From Pythium myriotylum (Eukaryota > Oomycota > Peronosporomycetes > Pythiales > Pythiaceae): DNA of 64,000 nucleotides. The position numbers and the translations under genes were made by a program. Below are positions 44,674 through 54,084 of this stretch, piece by piece. The notes below the pieces were generated by a model. The model was not told the DNA's origin. It saw only the letters and a program-made list of their open reading frames with translations, and searched no databases. Where the stretch lies: the NCBI GenBank assembly GCA_023091665.1, contig JALJCQ010000016.1, positions 682,001-746,000 of the forward strand, written 5' to 3'. Every line of letters begins with the position of its first letter. Position 1 is the stretch's first letter.

Positions 44674-45468
44674 ATGAAGACCGCTTCTGCCTTCTTTGCT
44701 TCGGTTGCGATCTGTTCGACCCTGACCAACGCTTCAAGTATCAACGAAGGATCTCGCTTACTGGAAGAGTCGGTCGTACCACCTGGCAACAAGACCTACG
44801 TGGTCAGTCTCCGTAGCAACGTGGGCCAGTCTACGCTAGGTGCTGGTTTCCTCATCTCGCCGAAGCACGTCTTGTCCGTCGCGCCGTACACGAACTGGGT
44901 GAGCGTCGCAGTCGTGGGCGGGAACTCTGGAGCTGGGGGTCTCCCCACGACAGGGGAGGTGTTCAGTATCGTCAAGAAGACTCGCCACCCGCAGTCTTCT
45001 GGCGCCTTTAAGTATGGCTACGTCATTTTCGAGCTTGATCGCGAGTCCAAATTCGCCCCTGTGGCGCTCGCAAACAGCGATCCTTCCAACTTCGTTGGTA
45101 CAACCGTGTCGACTTTCGTCTGGCGCAGTCAGTCGTCTGCACCGTCGGGATCAAACCCTCTGCGGCGCACGACAAACAAGATTCGACCGGACGCCGAGTG
45201 TGGAACGGCCACCATCGCTGAGCCACTGGACAAAAGCCTATTCTGCGCGGGCGGAGGAGAAACAGCGCCGCCGTGTAGCGGGGACGTGAGTGGGGGTCCA
45301 GTTGTGCTCGAGCGCGCTGGTAAACCGGATGTTGCGCTTGGCTCCGTCGCAAGGAATGACGGTTGCCCGGCTTCACCGGGCGAGCGGGGCGCCCCTGGTG
45401 TGTATTCACGCGCGTACACCGTGAAACAGTGGATTCAAGAAAACGCCCCGGGGGTCAAGTTTGTGTGA
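44674..45468 (+). CDS. Secreted trypsin-like protease homologue, GIP-like 3
   Basis: Intronless, 264 residues from the ATG at 44674 (MKTASAFFASVAICSTLTNA, a signal peptide); the open frame reaches back to 44551 but that part would bury the signal peptide. S1A blocks: STLGAGFLISPKHVLSV, VIFELDRES, LFCAGGGETAPPCS and SGGPVVLERAG. The His site reads VAPYTNW (Pro), the Asp site YGYVIFEL (no Asp), and the Ser site DVSGGP keeps Ser. Unlike the other copies, both Cys of the loop disulfide next to the His (chymotrypsin numbering 42 and 58) are missing: GAG replaces CGG and Tyr replaces Cys in APY. Not expected to be a protease. Confidence 0.9.
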   Translation: MKTASAFFASVAICSTLTNASSINEGSRLLEESVVPPGNKTYVVSLRSNVGQSTLGAGFLISPKHVLSVAPYTNWVSVAVVGGNSGAGGLPTTGEVFSIVKKTRHPQSSGAFKYGYVIFELDRESKFAPVALANSDPSNFVGTTVSTFVWRSQSSAPSGSNPLRRTTNKIRPDAECGTATIAEPLDKSLFCAGGGETAPPCSGDVSGGPVVLERAGKPDVALGSVARNDGCPASPGERGAPGVYSRAYTVKQWIQENAPGVKFV

Positions 45469-46761
45469 GCTGCTTGCTTCAGGCAGGCCAACTCGTGCAA
45501 ATTCGATGACGTCAAGGCTGATCGAATCTACCCGTCCACCGAAAAGAAACTGCATATCGAAAATCATAAAAAGAAGGTGGCTTACTACTGATTATCACCA
45601 TCCGATTCAATTGTGGTCTATTGGTTTGCTTATCTAGAAACCTATAGTACTACTGATTGTCATGCCACGTACACTAAACGGCGTGTAATTTGAGCGGGTC
45701 GCTAGCGGTGTGTTGTGGTGGCGACAAGTTCCTGCAAGTGGTGGGTTCAACCCACCCCGTTTAGGACGTCGACTGCTCTCAAATTCACACAGCCAGCTGC
45801 AGTTATAGTGGTCGAGAACCTCGACGAACTGGACCACGAGCACGCGGCTGCGCGACGCAGTGCGGCGCCATCCATCGAAGAGGCCACGTTGGCGTTATCG
45901 GAACAGATGCGACGGAACGGAGGATGGGTAGGCGGAAGTCGGCAGACGCGAGATGGGTTCAAGAAAAGAGAAGCAAATATAGTAACAATGGTTGAGTCGG
46001 AAAGTGCTCTTGCTCCCCCCGCTGTTGCTGGTGCTGCTGGTGGTGCTGCTGCTGCTGGTGGTGCCTGTAGACTGATTCATGGTGATGGTGGTCTTGCGGA
46101 GCGAGGCCGATGGGAGCTGCGGCGTGTTGCATTGTTCATGTTCGATATTTTGTGTTCATTGGAGCTCTGGTGGGAAATTTCGAAGGGCGGAGGTGATTCC
46201 GTCAACCCCCCGAGGACCTTCGAGTAACCTGAGAGAAAGTGCATCCACCAGTCCACCAAACTGGGCGAATGATTGGGGTTGACATGGTGCACGGCTTTCT
46301 CCACGCTCATGTGTATGGGCATCTACGGGGATGTGAATGATGGGAGCCATAGCTGTCCATGCGTGGCGACATATCCATACCGACCAGTAAAAATGAGATT
46401 GAAGGGAGGAGCCCACCCTTCGCGGGACCTTGTCGTCACCAGAAGTGGCCGTTTGCCGTGTCGATTCTGTCGTCGATGCTCCACGACGTTGGTACTCATA
46501 GCGGATCTTCAGCTTCTCGCGACCATCTTGTCTCCTCTCGTCGGCGGGACCCATGACGCTCCAACGGAGACAAATAGCGAGAGCCATTTCGATGAGTGAT
46601 CTGCGTGGAAGACGAGAAGAGTCAGTGTCAGCAGCAGCATCGCATGTCATCTCATCGCCGTGAAGATCAGTGGGAGTGGGAGTGGGCGCGATGAAAGTTG
46701 CTGGAAAGGCATCTGAGTCACTCGCTCGTCGATGTCCACGAGCGCCATCGTCGCGAGGGCC
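45469..46761. other. Region between GIP-like 3 and inverted repeat A
   Basis: Contains a short repeat copy at about 45811-46003 and a run of Gly/Ala-type GCTGGTGGTGCT triplets near 46021-46065. Frames here (for example 45715-46227, +) are largely repeat sequence. No gene is supported. Confidence 0.5.
45811..46003 (+). repeat. Partial copy (C) of the inverted-repeat element
   Basis: Matches the left end of copies A and B (CTCGACGAACTGGACCACGA, then CGGCAGACGCGAGATGGGTT and ATGGTTGAGTCGG) but lacks the rest. Same orientation as copy A. It is more diverged than A and B are from each other. Confidence 0.75.
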
Positions 46762-47628
46762 TCGACGAGCTGGACCACGACCACGCGGCTACGCGGCGCC
46801 CTCCATCGATGGGGCTACACAGTACGTAGACGCCATGTCAACAAAAAAGGATGGAAGGGGAGATGGGCGCGGACGTCGGCAGACGGGAGATGGGAGCAGC
46901 AATGGTGGTTGAGTCGGAGAATGGCAGTTTATTAGAGAAGAAAAGAATCGAATCCCATCGAATCGAAGAGGCGATTCGATTCGAATCGAAGGGTGGGTGC
47001 GCTCAAGCCAGCCCCCGCGGGGCGGGTCGGTCGCCCGATCGTCCGCAGGCCTAAGCTATGCTCGGTGCCGCAGCGCCGCGAACGACGCTGCCGCGGTGAG
47101 CACTGCCGGCGCGAGCTCGATCAACGCAGTGGACCGTAAACCAGCGGACTGGGTACGTTCCCCACTGCGTGGCCGATGGACCGTAAACCAGCGAACCAGA
47201 TACGCCCGCCATCGGTCAGGCGACCGGGGGCCCACCCCGGGAGGCGGCTTGAGCACGGGTCCGCCAATTGCGGAATGACGGGCACACGTCTCGAGGCCAA
47301 GGCCGAGCCCAAGGCCGAGCCGGAGGCCGAGGCCGTCGCCAAGGGAGATCCGAGTCAATGGCGAGGCTCTCTCTCTCTGTCTGGGTCGGCGCTGGCCGCG
47401 AGAGACTAGCTAGCCTGTAATTACGGGGGCGTTCCGTTGCTCCTTCGTGTAAAAAGCCTCGACTGTGATCTCAGTCGTGGCGTCGCAGTACAGTAATTAC
47501 AGTATCCGGTGTGCCCACGCGTGGCATGTAAGAAGTCAGAACGTAAGAAGTCGTTGTGCTCCCACCATTGCTGGCCACCACGGTGATGACGACCATCTTC
47601 CCAACTCAGAAACTAACTCAGGTTCATG
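46762..47628 (+). repeat. Inverted repeat element, copy A (about 0.87 kb)
   Basis: Begins at CTCGACGAGCTGGACCACGA and ends near CCAACTCAGAAACTAACTCA. Its reverse complement is found at 49751-50700 (copy B); a 93-codon frame inside (46997-47278 here, 50119-50400 on the minus strand of B) is identical in the two copies. Internally it has a duplicated TGGACCGTAAACCAGCG (47130 and 47177) and an AT/CG palindromic GATTCGATTCGAATCGAA. No transposase is encoded, so it is probably a non-autonomous element or a segmental duplication. Boundaries are approximate. Confidence 0.85.
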
Positions 47629-48389
47629 TCACTTGAAGTCGGTTGGGACTGGCAGGAGCTTTGGTAAGTTCCATTCGTTTGCTCCTGGCTAATCGTATGG
47701 AAGAGACGAATGGAGGTTTTTGTTGTGCATAGTCTCGTCCACCGTGCTTACGACGCCATAAGTGTATCCATTTGCTGGCCAAGTCTCGCCGCTTGAAAAC
47801 TCCAAATTCAGAAGAAATATAGGAGTTCGTGAGCGTCGGTGCAGCATTCTTGACGACGAAGTCATTGCCATTCGTAAGCGCGCCTCCGAAATCCACAGAT
47901 CGTGAGTTGGGGAGGATTCAGCAGTGGATATTCCCTCTCCATTCAAGATGTTTTTAGAACTGGGATTGGTCTCACCTTTGTCGCGACGAATCCAAGTCGT
48001 CCATTTGACGCTGCGACAGGTGGTGGTGTCCCACTCACCCATCAAACGTCCCCCATTGAACCGGATGGGCTGCATCTCATCTACTTTGCCATCCGCCACA
48101 CATAATACGAGAGTAATTTCTCTCTGGTCCATTCAGGCATCTCCAACAACGACATTGTCCAAACGATTCCTTCTTTCCCGCAATTTGTCAGTTCCGTCTG
48201 TACGACCACACAGACATTTTCCCGCGGCGCGTTCTGTCGCACGACACCCACCACTGTCGTTGAAGTGGCTTCGTGGATTCCAGAACCTTCAACTCCCAGG
48301 CGCTGGGAGTTGGAATCTCGGCGCGCCCCCTCGTTCCGTATCGTCATTCTCCAATTTCCTTCATACACCAAGCTTTCTACTCCCAGACC
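47629..48389. other. Region between repeat A and GIP-like gene 4
   Basis: Upstream region of gene 4. The minus strand has a broken open stretch (47689-48240) that shifts frame at about 47890 and about 48130; it may be a decayed coding remnant but no family is recognised. A small perfect hairpin, CAACTCCCAG / CTGGGAGTTG with 3-base loop, lies at 48290-48312. The initiator motif is at 48344-48359. Confidence 0.45.
48344..48359 (+). promoter_or_regulatory. Oomycete initiator of GIP-like gene 4
   Basis: TCATTCTCCAATTTCC fits the oomycete initiator consensus TCATTYYNCAWTTTT at nearly every position and lies 31-46 bases before the ATG, a normal 5' leader length. Motif match only. Confidence 0.65.
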
Positions 48390-49172
48390 ATGAAGACTGC
48401 CGCTGCTCTCGTTGCTGCCACCGCGGTGCTTGCTACCGTTAGCCACGCCTCCCAGATCGCCGACCAGCCTCGCATGCTTGAAGAATCTTTTGTAGCTCCT
48501 GGCGATAAGACCTACGTCGTTGGCTTGCGCACCAGCCCAGGCCAACCTTCGTTTTGCGGTGGTTTGCTCATCACTAAGAAGCACGTGCTATCCACGGCCC
48601 CCTGCACGAACTGGTCGCAGTACGCTGTCGTGGGTGAGAACACAGGCGACAGCATCACAACAGGCGAGTCCTTGCGCATCGTCAAGAAGACGCGCCACCC
48701 GAAGTTCAGCGCCAGTAACTATAACTATGTCATCTTCGAGCTCGAGAGCGAGTCCAAATTCACGCCAGTTACGCTCGCGGATCGTACCGCCTCGGCGTAC
48801 GCGGGCAAGCGAGCCTCAAGTTTTGGCTGGAATGTCTCGTCCTACAAGCCGCCAGCCAAGAACGTGCTTATCCGCAACACGAACACGATCCACACGGAGG
48901 CGGAGTGCAAGGTGGCAACCATTTTCGAGACTCTCGACGAGACACTCTTCTGCGCTGGAGGCGGCGCCAGTGCCCCACAGTGCCGTGGCTACAGCGGTGG
49001 GCCAATTGTGATTGAGCGTGAGGGTCAGTCTGACCTCGCGCTCGGCTCTGTCGTGCGCACCGAGGGATGCGCCAACACACCCAACGTTGGTGGAGCTGCT
49101 GGTGTCTACTCGGATGCGTTTGCCGTCAAGGCGTGGATCCAGGAAAACGCGCCCGGAGTCAAGTTTGAGTAA
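48390..49172 (+). CDS. Secreted trypsin-like protease homologue, GIP-like 4, inside inverted repeats
   Basis: Intronless, 260 residues from the ATG at 48390 (MKTAAALVAATAVLATVSHA, signal peptide); the frame is open back to 48273 but that is the leader. It is the closest relative of GIP-like 1: FCGGLLITKKHVLST, IVKKTRHPK, SKFTPVTLADRTASAYAGK, LFCAGGGASAPQCRGY. The His site is STAPC (Pro), the Asp site YNYVIFEL (no Asp), the Ser site GYSGGP (Ser kept, the preceding Asp is Tyr). Probably secreted and non-catalytic. The gene lies in the 2.1-kb centre between inverted copies A and B of a repeat element, which sets it apart from the other three copies. Confidence 0.92.
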   Translation: MKTAAALVAATAVLATVSHASQIADQPRMLEESFVAPGDKTYVVGLRTSPGQPSFCGGLLITKKHVLSTAPCTNWSQYAVVGENTGDSITTGESLRIVKKTRHPKFSASNYNYVIFELESESKFTPVTLADRTASAYAGKRASSFGWNVSSYKPPAKNVLIRNTNTIHTEAECKVATIFETLDETLFCAGGGASAPQCRGYSGGPIVIEREGQSDLALGSVVRTEGCANTPNVGGAAGVYSDAFAVKAWIQENAPGVKFE

Positions 49173-49750
49173 GTTAAGTGAAACTTGCCTGGGCGGAGAG
49201 GTGCCCACCTGCATGGTTTTTGTAAGACAGAGATGAATGAATTTGAAATATCTGGCTCGTCGACTTACTTGTCCAATGACCACTCGATGAAAGATCTCGT
49301 TGATGTTGTCATGGAATTTGATCGACCCCCCAGTGAGTTGAACTGATGCAAGCACCACCTACGAACCCACAACTCTCCAAACCCATTCAACCTTTGCAAG
49401 TATGACGAGGGTTTACTGATGTTGGACAACAACTCCGTCACCAGTTGAGAGACTACGGCGGAGGAGCAGCTCGGAAAAGTAACCACTTTTCTACCAGAAC
49501 ATTTCGAAGTTTGCAATGGGGAATATGAAGTTCGCCAGAGCTGGACGCATCTTGTGGTGAGGCCGACACGCAGTGAGCACTGTCGTGAGTCGCGACGACT
49601 CTCGTGAAGTGACAGGCGCCTCTCTCCATTGATGTCACACCACGAGCAGGGCGATCGGCGCAATGTCCTTCTTGGGCGGACGGCCTGGGCGCCACTGCTC
49701 ATGGGTCCATTCCAATTGCGCCCAACATATTCATATGAGACCCAACTCAT
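49173..49750. other. Region between GIP-like gene 4 and repeat B
   Basis: 3' flank of the gene, about 580 bp. No gene recognised; a minus-strand open frame of 161 codons (49265-49750) has no domain. Confidence 0.45.
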
Positions 49751-50700
49751 GGACCTGAGTTAGTTCCCGAGTTGGGAAGACGACTCAGCACGAGCAGGAC
49801 CTGAGTTGGGAAGATGGTCGTCATCACCGTGGTGGCCAGCAATGGTGGGAGCACAACGACTTCTTACGTTCTGACTTCTTACATGCCACGCGTGGGCCCA
49901 CCGGATACTGTAATTACTGTACTGCGACGCCACGACTGAGATCACAGTCGAGGCTTTTTACACGAAGAAGCAACGAAATGCAAATATACAAATGCCCCGT
50001 AATTACAGGACCGCTAGTCTCTCGCTGCCAGCGCCGACGCGGCTCAACCCAGAGAGAGAGAGAGCCTCGCCGCCGCACTTGGCGACGGCCTCGGCCTCGG
50101 CCTCGAGAGATGTGCCCGTCATTCCGCAATTGGCGGACCCGTGCTCAAGCCGCCTCCCGGGGTGGGCCCCCGGTCGCCTGACCGATGGCGGGCGTATCTG
50201 GTTCGCTGGTTTACGGTCCATCGGCCACGCAGTGGGGAACGTACCCAGTCCGCTGGTTTACGGTCCACTGCGTTGATCGAGCTCGCGCCGGCAGTGCTCA
50301 CCGCGGCAGCGTCGTTCGCGGCGCTGCGGCACCGAGCATAGCTTAGGCCTGCGGACGATCGGGCGACCGACCCGCCCCGCGGGGGCTGGCTTGAGCGCAC
50401 CCACCCTTCGATTCGAATCGAATCGCCTCTTCGATTCGATGGCTTTTCTTCTCTAATAAACTGCCATTCTCCGACTCAACCACCATTGCTGCTGCACTTG
50501 CTTCTCTTGTCTCTTGAACCCATCTCCCGTCTGCCGTCTGCCGACGTCCGCGCCCATCTCCCCTTCCATCGTATTTGTTGACATGGCGTCTACAGTACTG
50601 TGTAGCCCCGTCGATGGAGGGAGCCGCGATCACTTGGCCCCGCGATCATTTGCCGCCGCGCTGCGCCGCGCAGCCGCGTGCTCGTGGTCCAGCTCGTCGA
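49751..50700 (-). repeat. Inverted repeat element, copy B (about 0.95 kb)
   Basis: Reverse complement of copy A. Compared with A it has an extra partial duplication at its outer-left end (CCCAACTC motif twice around 49770-49815) and additional bases near 50500-50640. Its far end, GTCGACGAGCTGGACC on the minus strand, corresponds to the start of A. It is adjacent to the 5' leader of the tRNA methyltransferase gene, so it probably supplies part of that gene's promoter region. Confidence 0.85.
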
Positions 50701-50750
50701 CGTTCTCGGGTCGGACCATGCCGCTGTTCACCTGCTCGTTCATCCGTGCA

Positions 50751-50772
50751 GAGAGAGAGAGAGAGAGAGAGA
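50751..50772. repeat. (GA)11 microsatellite
   Basis: Eleven uninterrupted GA units in the leader between repeat B and the methyltransferase start. Confidence 0.95.
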
Positions 50773-50876
50773 CCGCGGGTCTCTCGCAAAGTATCCACGG
50801 ATATCTACCGGTCGACGGCTGTGATGTCACTCGATCGAGGCTTCTGCAGTCGGCGACCCGAAGCCTCCCCGAGCGC

Positions 50877-51750
50877 ATGGCCAGCTCCCGCAGCGCGCTG
50901 GCGCCGACCGCGCTCGAGCGCGAGCACGTGCACGACGTGTTCGACGCGATCGCGCCGCACTTCAGCCACACGCGCCACCGCCCGTGGCCGCTCGTGGTCC
51001 AGTTCCTCACGGCGCTCGAGCCGGCGGCGCTCGTGGCCGACGTCGGCTGCGGCAACGCCAAGTACCTGCGCGTGAACCCGTCGCTCTGCGTCGTCGGCTT
51101 GGATCGCAGCCTGCCGCTGCTCAAGTCCTCGTCGGTCCACGGCGACGAGTGAGTGGGAAGGATCTCCGCGTGGTCACGAAACCACTGACTGTTCTTCACT
51201 GTAGAACGTTCAATCTCGTTGGGTGCGACGCGCTCAACGTGCCGCTACGTACCGGCGCCTTCGATGCGGCGATCTCCATCGCCGTGTTGCATCACATCTC
51301 CAACGTCGAGCGGCGTCTCGCCCTGATCAGGTGCGATACAGCACGCCTGGCTCGCTCGCTGCTTCGAGAGTGTGCTTAGTAGGGTCTTTTTGGGTCGACA
51401 GTGAACTGGCGCGCATCGTACGAGTCGGCGGCTCGATCTTTATCGTCGTGTGGGCGTTTGAACAGGATGAGTCATCGAAGCGACAGTTTGAGGAGCAAGA
51501 TGTCATGGTCGAGTGGAAGCTGCAGGAGAAGTTCGTGGAGTCGACGACTCCGGACGGGGCGGAGGACGAACGTGCAACCAACGCCAAGAAGGATCCAGCG
51601 AAGCGATGGGTCGTCTACCAACGCTACTGCCACGTTTACAAGCGCGGCGAGCTCGAAGACCTCGTCAATCAAGTGCCCGGTCTCCAGGTGATCGATACTC
51701 AGTACAGTCGTTCGAACTGGTGTCTCCGTGTTGCTCGCGTTGAAGGATGA
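50877..51750 (+). CDS. TRM9: tRNA (carboxymethyluridine) methyltransferase, TRM9/ALKBH8-type
   Basis: Exons 50877-51148, 51205-51330 and 51402-51750; introns 56 and 71 nt; 248 residues. The start MASSRSALAPTALEREHVHDVF was chosen because the conserved REHVHDVFDAIAPHFSHTR...PWPLVVQFL follows at once, the typical beginning of the family. SAM-binding motif DVGCGNAKYL, then VGLDRS, and the post-I motif AISIAVLHHIS with SELARIVRVGGS. The C-terminal part includes WVVYQRYCHVYKRGEL, typical of the family. The enzyme methylates cm5U at the tRNA wobble base with a TRM112-type partner. The first ATGs upstream lie in repeat B. Confidence 0.92.
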
Positions 51751-51893
51751 TGCCATGAAATGGTATCTGATGGTAGAGCTCTGGTTGGAGCGCCAAAGAA
51801 TAGAAGAATCTCACTCTCCGCCATTGCGACCAGTTTGCTATTTATGACCTTTCCACGTCGATTCCATCGCCACCGACGGCCCCAACTGAGCTC

Positions 51894-54019
51894 ATGGATG
51901 ATATTGTCGAGCGCAATACAGTCGGCAAGGGTGGTGATAGCAACGACGAAAACCATCACGGCATCTCGAGCGATAGGGCTTCTATCGATAGCCCTGAAGG
52001 TGAAGGTCAACGCGAAGGAGATTATGAAGACGGGGATATCGACGTTAGTGAAGAGGAAGAAGAAAGCAGTGGCGCAGAAACGCAGCGTGTTGGGAACCGC
52101 GCCCTTCGATTTGCTCGGTAAGGTGGTTGCATTATTGAAGGCTGTCAGGAGGCGCTTACTAAATTGTCCTTCCCAGACACTGCGTCAAGTCAGGCGAATA
52201 TTCCAAGGCGATCACAGCGCTGATGAATGTTGTCGAGATTAGTGACCTCACAAGCGTATCTTGTCGGCAAGCGCAATTCTTTGCTGCTCAGATATTCAGT
52301 GTGACCGACCAGGAAGATATCGCTCTCAAGTGCTTGATGGTGCGGCTGGTCGAAGAGTGTTTTGGGATTAATTAAAAAAGGCTATAACCGATATGCTGCA
52401 CAGGATGTTTGGGATAATATGCCCCCTCCCTACTGTGCGCGGGACGCCCAGCTCCTCATGGTAGGATGCTTGCCCCTCGCTCCCAGTCACTCTATCGGAC
52501 TATTTCACCCTTACATATTATTGCTACATTGCAGATGGCTATCCACGAGCGTCTTGGCCGAGTTCAATTCGCTTTGTTCTGGTACAAGAAAGCCTTTGGC
52601 TCATATCCAGCGCCTACGGCCGCTGCTTTCGACACTTGGCTCGATCTCGCCAACCGAAGCTTCCATGAAGGCGATTGCATTGTTGCAAAAGAAGCTTTCA
52701 CGAGGGCATTTGCCTGTGTCTTCGAGACCCAGACGTGGCCATCCAACCTGAATGTCTTTTGTTTTGTCAACCGCTTCCTTCTAGCACTCACGTCGGTGAG
52801 GCTACTTCGAGGTGACAACCGATTTCACCGCCAGCAAGTGGCGTTCTCATTGGCACTCCAAATCGCCGATCTAATAGATGCATCACGTTTAGCTGACCAT
52901 GCATTTGACGACGAGTACCTTTCGCTGCGTTGCACGTACGCACTGCAGTTCCCATCCATCTACAATTATTTGTTCAAGGAGGAAGATCATTTCGTTGGTC
53001 GTATTTGTCGCGCTTGGCGCGTGTATCAAGCGCGACGGGTGAGGCGCCAGGCTTTTCCGGAGCAAGAGGAACGACTCCAGGAAAGCAAGGTGAGCAAAGC
53101 GCCTAAAAAGCCAATGAAGAAGATTAAGAAAAAACAGCAATGCAGCAAGGCCAAGCAGGCCACTGAAAACCCAGAAGTCATCGTTGATCACGACCAGCTC
53201 CGGTTTGAGCAAATTCGAGAGAAGACACGAGCCCGAATACTTGCTCAGCGTGCCGCCCGATCGATAAAGTCGTTGTCGCCACAACCGCCCCCCAGACACT
53301 CGCCGCAGCCAAAATCACCAGACACTATAAGGTCTCCGACCAGGCGCAAAATTGAGAATGTCAAGCAACTTCGCGACAAGGCTGGATACATCGAAGAAGA
53401 TTTGCCCCTTCCGTCGACAAATCAGGGTCCAACCAGCCCCAACCGATCTCACGAACCATCGTTGCTGGATGTGTACAACTTTCCATCGTGCGCGACCCAT
53501 CGCCGACAATTCGAGGCTGATGCGGGACGTGCCCCTGGCCCTGCAGACCTCGATAATGATCTTGATGAGATCGAGGCGTTTGCTCGGATGGCTCACTATC
53601 GCAGTCGCGTGCTCGTCAACCAGCATCAGGCTGTGCATGATCCGCGCCAGATGAATATCGATATGGTGACGCCAATTTGGCTCCGACAACTTAACGATTT
53701 AGTACTCTTCGTTGAATCCCAGCAGACCCGCCATCATGTCCCGGGCGTCTCAGTCACCACGGCCAGAAGCCACTTCTCGGAGATCCACGCTCGCGTTGTC
53801 GCTCAGTTGAGGAATATCCACTCAAAATACTCTCTGCTCCACGGGAAGACCATGTTCACGAAGAATCTGTCGCGTCTAACCAACCAGATCGAAACCTGGC
53901 AGTTCAAGAGCGTCGAGGATGAAGTCCTCGTGAGACTTCGCAGTATCAAGTCGGAGGGCGAGCGCGAGGAAAGCCATCGCAATCTCGAATTCTACCATGC
54001 ACTTCAGTTGAGAAAATGA
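51894..54019 (+). CDS. TPR-like / IQ-containing protein of unknown function, 4 exons
   Basis: Exons 51894-52117, 52177-52339, 52404-52460 and 52535-54019; introns 59, 64 and 74 nt; 642 residues. The N-terminus is acidic (DVSEEEEESSG). Residues about 75-260 look like helix-turn-helix repeats (HCVKSGEYSKAITALMNVVE; MAIHERLGRVQFALFWYKKAF), in the style of TPRs. RICRAWRVYQARRVRR resembles an IQ motif. The next about 130 residues are Lys/Pro-rich disorder, followed by a conserved-looking C-terminal helical part (HFSEIHARVVAQLRNIHSKYSLLH). I do not recognise the family; cilia-related or scaffold roles are guesses only. Exon 2 ends in ATG|gtgcgg, which removes the stop codon that otherwise closes the frame. 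Confidence 0.75.
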
Positions 54020-54084
54020 AAACGAGGTTATTGTATAGAGCTACTACAACTAAGTCTGCCTCTACCGCCGATCTATCGCTTGCT

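Noticed and set aside
46997..47278. 93-codon frame inside repeat A (and its twin in B) as a gene
   Set aside because: Identity reflects the recent repeat; the sequence is low complexity, lacks a known domain and has no sign of selection on codons.
47689..48240. Minus-strand broken coding-like stretch as a pseudogene of a named family
   Set aside because: Readable in pieces, but I cannot match it to any family, so I report it only within the intergenic description.
46762..50700. The inverted repeats as LTRs of a retrotransposon
   Set aside because: LTRs are direct, not inverted, and no gag/pol sequence lies between them.
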